NCBI GenBank assembly: GCA_963674545.2
Contig: CAXXFB010000001.1
Coordinates: forward strand, 806,001-870,000
Source: JABGQS01 sp963674545
GTDB taxonomy: Bacteria; Bacillota; Clostridia; Christensenellales; SZUA-584
DNA length: 64,000 bases
Direction of reading: 5' to 3'
Translations under genes and position numbers: made by a program
The notes under the pieces: model-generated
Told to the model about the DNA's origin: nothing
The model's database searches: none
The model's input: the letters and a program-made list of their open reading frames with translations, nothing else
In this document: one piece after another, positions 61,708 to 64,000 of the stretch
How positions within the stretch are numbered: position 1 is the first letter of the stretch
Layout: each line of letters begins with the position of its first letter

Positions 61708-62157
61708 TTAACACCTTACGTCCTTTGCCTGTGGTCTTTCATCAACAGTCTTATTATAATCATCTACCATGTCTCTGAGCGTTATTGAATTTATAACATC
61801 GTTGAATCCGTCGTATATCCTCTGCCAGATTATATGTGTAGTACAAAGCTCAACATGCTCGCAGTGAGATTCTTCACCGACGCACTCCGCCGGAGTAAGC
61901 TCTCCCTCAAGGACCGTCAGAACCCTGCCTACGCTGATGCTCTCCGGTTTCTGAGACAACTTGTAACCGCCGCTGGGGCCACGGGTGCTCTCAACAAGCT
62001 GCGCAGACTTCAGCTTGGAAAAAAGCTGCTCTAAGTACTGCTCGCTAAGGCCCTGTATCTCGGCTATGCTTTTTATACTCATCGTGCCCTGCCCATAGCC
62101 TTTTGCAAGTTCGAACATAGCACGCAGGCCATATCTGCCTTTTGTGGAAATTATCAA
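61708..62157 (-). CDS. iscR: Rrf2 family regulator, IscR-like
   Basis: The 149-residue protein has the Rrf2 winged helix (ISTKGRYGLRAMFELAKG; LSEQYLEQLFSKLKSAQLV; STRGPSGGY) and three cysteines (Cys92, Cys99, Cys105) that can bind an Fe-S cluster as in IscR. It likely represses its own operon when clusters are plentiful. It leads the iscS-iscU cluster, and two copies of a TCAAGATTAT-type motif lie in its promoter. Confidence 0.9.
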   Translation of the reverse strand: MIISTKGRYGLRAMFELAKGYGQGTMSIKSIAEIQGLSEQYLEQLFSKLKSAQLVESTRGPSGGYKLSQKPESISVGRVLTVLEGELTPAECVGEESHCEHVELCTTHIIWQRIYDGFNDVINSITLRDMVDDYNKTVDERPQAKDVRC

Positions 62158-62200
62158 CCCTAAAGTTCCCTTCTATTATCGAATAAGCTAATTCATAGTA

Positions 62201-62248
62201 TTTTGGTCAAGATTATGATAGTATACCCTACTAATTTTGTCAAGATTA
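62201..62248 (-). promoter_or_regulatory. two direct TTTTG(G)TCAAGATTA copies at the isc promoter
   Basis: On plus, TTTTGGTCAAGATTA (62201-62215) and TTTTGTCAAGATTA (62235-62248) repeat 34 bases apart. The right copy covers the -35 box and the left copy lies downstream of the -10. They are candidates for binding by the IscR-like protein. Confidence 0.6.
62215..62243 (-). promoter_or_regulatory. promoter of the isc cluster
   Basis: Minus strand TTGACA (62238-62243), 17-base spacer and TATCAT (62215-62220), 58 bases upstream of the iscR ATG. The -35 is perfect. Confidence 0.82.
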
Positions 62249-62257
62249 TTTTTTTAT

Positions 62258-62288
62258 AAAAAAGAGCCGCATATAAGCAGCTCTTTCT
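62258..62288 (-). terminator. terminator of the rdgB-yfcE unit
   Basis: Minus-strand AAAGAGCTGC and GCGGCTCTTT form a 10-bp stem (one G-U) with an apical TTATAT loop, followed by TTTTTT. It lies about 145 bases after the stop at 62434 and just before the isc promoter. Confidence 0.8.
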
Positions 62289-62433
62289 TAGCTTTATTAG
62301 GTTTAATCTTAAATGGTCACTCACCGGTTAACAGACTGGAAAAAGCCTGTGCAACAGTAAAAAAACACTACCAGCCTCTGTGTGACGGCCATGTAATGTT
62401 CCCCTTTAAAAGACTGTTTTTCGTAATGTATAA

Positions 62434-62907
62434 TCAGCCCTGCGGCAGCAGCAGGTGAGTCTTTGCACTTATCCTGCCGTTATCGTCTATCTCCAGAATG
62501 CCGTATGACGGTCTCATACCGGAAAGCGCGCCAGGGTTATAGAGCAGCACTCCGCCGTTGAGAGCCTCCTTTGGTATATGCGTGTGCCCGTATAGCACAG
62601 CATCCGCGTTTTTCTCCTGTGCATAAAACCCAAGGGTCAGCAGACCCTGCTTTACCCTTTGCTTATGCCCGTGCACCATCAGTATGCGTCTTCCAGCAAA
62701 AGAAACGAGCCTTTCCTCTTTATTCACGGAGCCAATATCGCAGTTGCCACGCACTGAATATACCCTTGTCCTTCCACGAAGACATACTGTGTCTCTGTCG
62801 AAATCTCCAAGGTGAACTACTGCGTCTATCTCGCCTGCAGCTTCAACCGCTCTTAATATACCTTCTTTGTTTCCATGGCTGTCACTTATTATCAGAAGTC
62901 TCTTCAT
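62434..62907 (-). CDS. YfcE/MJ0936-type metallophosphodiesterase
   Basis: A small phosphoesterase (157 residues) of the YfcE family, probably a phosphodiesterase with broad substrates. The metal motifs are visible: ISDSHGN, HLGDFDRD, VRGNCD, MVHGHK and YGHTHIP. It is the last gene of the rdgB-membrane protein-yfcE unit, overlapping the previous gene by 4 bases (ATGA). rdgB-yfcE neighbours are common in Clostridia. Confidence 0.9.
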   Translation of the reverse strand: MKRLLIISDSHGNKEGILRAVEAAGEIDAVVHLGDFDRDTVCLRGRTRVYSVRGNCDIGSVNKEERLVSFAGRRILMVHGHKQRVKQGLLTLGFYAQEKNADAVLYGHTHIPKEALNGGVLLYNPGALSGMRPSYGILEIDDNGRISAKTHLLLPQG

Positions 62908-63557
62908 TTCTTTCTCCGGCTTTTCTTAGTATACTCTTTAAGCTTCGGCTGCTTTTCTACGAATTTATTCAGATATATGTTCAGTACAAACAGGAAAATA
63001 GATATGCCTATGAAGAAAAGTATCTCTACCACGCCGTTGAGCCCCATAAAAAACAGCGACACTATTGATATCCCGACGCATGCGATAAGCAGAAAGAACG
63101 ACTTTTTCGAAAGGTCAGTATTGCTCCTTGAAAGGTATTGCAGGAACAGAAGTATGGATGCCACGAAGAACAGTGCGAACAGCGTCGAGAACGTTACATG
63201 TATAAAATGCCATACCGGGAAAACATCCTTTAGCGCAGGTGTAAGCACTGTAAGCACAAGACAGGCCTGTGAACCGTATAAAAACCTTCGTGCTGCTTTG
63301 TTCTGATATCCTATCTTCGAAAACATATATAGCGTGTAGTAAGCTATAGCAAGCCCGGTTAAACTTCCCCAGAATATGAAGCTGAGTTTGTGGTCGAATG
63401 CGTTGCCTATCCCGGACAGCGTGTTCTCAAACGGATTTTCTTTTGTACCAAAGATGAGCGTGTATATAGGTATTAGACCGAGCGAGAGCGTCGCAAAAAG
63501 CGCCTGTGCAGTTATCCTTTTAGTCTTCTTGATTTTATCCTTTTTGTCTTGTGGCAT
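62904..63557 (-). CDS. polytopic membrane protein of unknown function
   Basis: I do not recognise a named family with confidence, though the six-helix layout with short loops resembles DUF998-type proteins. The 217 residues have basic ends (KKDKIKKTKR; KEYTKKSRRKK) and hydrophobic segments at about 14-33, 57-77, 91-107, 114-138, 150-170 and 173-195. The start codon is directly next to the rdgB stop and its stop overlaps yfcE, so it is in the same transcript. Confidence 0.75.
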   Translation of the reverse strand: MPQDKKDKIKKTKRITAQALFATLSLGLIPIYTLIFGTKENPFENTLSGIGNAFDHKLSFIFWGSLTGLAIAYYTLYMFSKIGYQNKAARRFLYGSQACLVLTVLTPALKDVFPVWHFIHVTFSTLFALFFVASILLFLQYLSRSNTDLSKKSFFLLIACVGISIVSLFFMGLNGVVEILFFIGISIFLFVLNIYLNKFVEKQPKLKEYTKKSRRKK

Positions 63558-64000
63558 CTATTCCTTTTCCTGTTCCATCTTCTCTTTTAGCGCTGCTAGC
63601 GCCCTTGCCCTGTGGCTTACGGTGTTTTTCTCTTCCGCCGAAGCCTGAGCAAATGTTTTATTAAGCTCTGTTGAAAAGAACAGAGGATCGTATCCAAAGC
63701 CCTGCTCTCCCATAAGCTCTGTGGTTATAACGCCCGGCACTTCACCCTTTGCAGTGATTACTTTGCCGTTTTTAACTAGCGCCATGACACACACGAATTT
63801 TGCTCTTCTGTTCTCTATTCCATCCAGTTCCTTTAAAAGCTTTATATTATTATCCTCGTAGCTGACGTCTTCTCCGGCATATCGTGCCGAATAAACTCCA
63901 GGAGCACCTCCGAGTGCATCTACCATAAGGCCGGTATCGTCGGCCAGAGTATCGCAGCCGGTTATTTTTGCAGCTTCTACCGCCTTTTTTACTGCATTTT
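63558..64000 (-). CDS. rdgB: XTP/dITP diphosphatase RdgB (5' end cut by window edge)
   Basis: Removes non-canonical purine triphosphates from the nucleotide pool. The 5' end is beyond the window. The visible part reads ADDTGLMVDALGGAPGVYSA, with the family's catalytic Asp and substrate loop, then GEQGFGYDPLFF and SHRARALAAL. Reading continues to the window edge in frame upstream of the first internal Met at 63926, so that Met is not the start. Confidence 0.93.
   Translation of the reverse strand, partial: NAVKKAVEAAKITGCDTLADDTGLMVDALGGAPGVYSARYAGEDVSYEDNNIKLLKELDGIENRRAKFVCVMALVKNGKVITAKGEVPGVITTELMGEQGFGYDPLFFSTELNKTFAQASAEEKNTVSHRARALAALKEKMEQEKE

Noticed and set aside
63558..63926. RdgB starting at the internal Met at 63926
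   Set aside because: The frame is open to the window edge and the DDTGL motif lies upstream of that Met, so the true start is outside the window.

Overview
The window looks like a chromosomal segment of an anaerobic, low-to-mid GC Firmicute of the class Clostridia; by eye most genes are around 45 % GC. Four things point there: the gene order recO-era-cdd-ybeY-pgpH-phoH, the DUF512/der/plsY/lspA run, DapL-type lysine synthesis, and an electron-confurcating lactate operon together with a very large 2-hydroxyacyl-CoA dehydratase activase-like protein. Shine-Dalgarno sites are strong (AGGAGG) and several sigma-A-type promoters are near consensus. The genus cannot be fixed from the sequence. No tRNA, rRNA, CRISPR array, insertion sequence or phage gene was seen.

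Layout. 1-5556 (minus): recO (cut by the window edge), era, cdd, ybeY, pgpH and phoH in a tightly overlapping housekeeping operon. 5771-8440 (minus): an NfeD-type membrane protease, rpsU with a consensus promoter and a leader hairpin, and an RluD-like pseudouridine synthase. 8576-9061: an AT-rich small membrane protein. 9302-11135 (plus): lipA-lplA for lipoate. 11132-14941 (minus): lspA, plsY, der and a PDZ/Fe-S DUF512 protein. 15099-18752: a divergent sugar locus with a sugar isomerase and a binding lipoprotein on minus and a DUF4432 mutarotase-like protein on plus. 18952-23178 (plus): the 1408-residue activase-like protein, followed by a frameshifted NUDIX gene.

23778-27527 (minus) is an accessory stretch: a lipoprotein, an extended-SDR epimerase, a small membrane protein and an AT-rich HEPN-like protein. 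27869-33242 (plus) is the best-defined metabolic unit: a FadR/GntR regulator, a LarA-type nickel racemase, EtfB, a ferredoxin-fused EtfA and an FAD lactate dehydrogenase. A consensus promoter and a FadR-like operator lie in front of it. The inferred job is lactate oxidation driven by flavin-based confurcation, with LarA interconverting D- and L-lactate. 33283-42017 (mainly minus) holds a D-2-hydroxyacid dehydrogenase, a small zinc-motif lipoprotein, an aldehyde dehydrogenase, a DUF2164 protein, an aldo/keto reductase, a DegT aminotransferase, an AraC regulator, a DapF-like protein with both catalytic cysteines replaced by serine, and a membrane-anchored SleB-type cell wall hydrolase. 42186-51939 (minus) holds typA, a small membrane protein, sbcD-sbcC and the nadA-nadB-nadC operon.

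52209-53426 (plus) is dapL. 53508-59650 (minus) holds two tandem paralogous surface proteins of about 1000 residues, each with 18-19 Gly-rich repeats and an NPDTG-type sorting signal; no sortase is present. 60182-62157 (minus) is an iscR-iscS-iscU cluster whose promoter carries two copies of a putative operator. 62434-64000 (minus) holds a YfcE-like phosphodiesterase, a membrane protein and rdgB, cut by the right edge.

The most notable items are the duplicated surface proteins, the double-Ser DapF paralogue, the LarA-containing lactate operon and its operator, the HEPN-like singleton, and the NUDIX frameshift.
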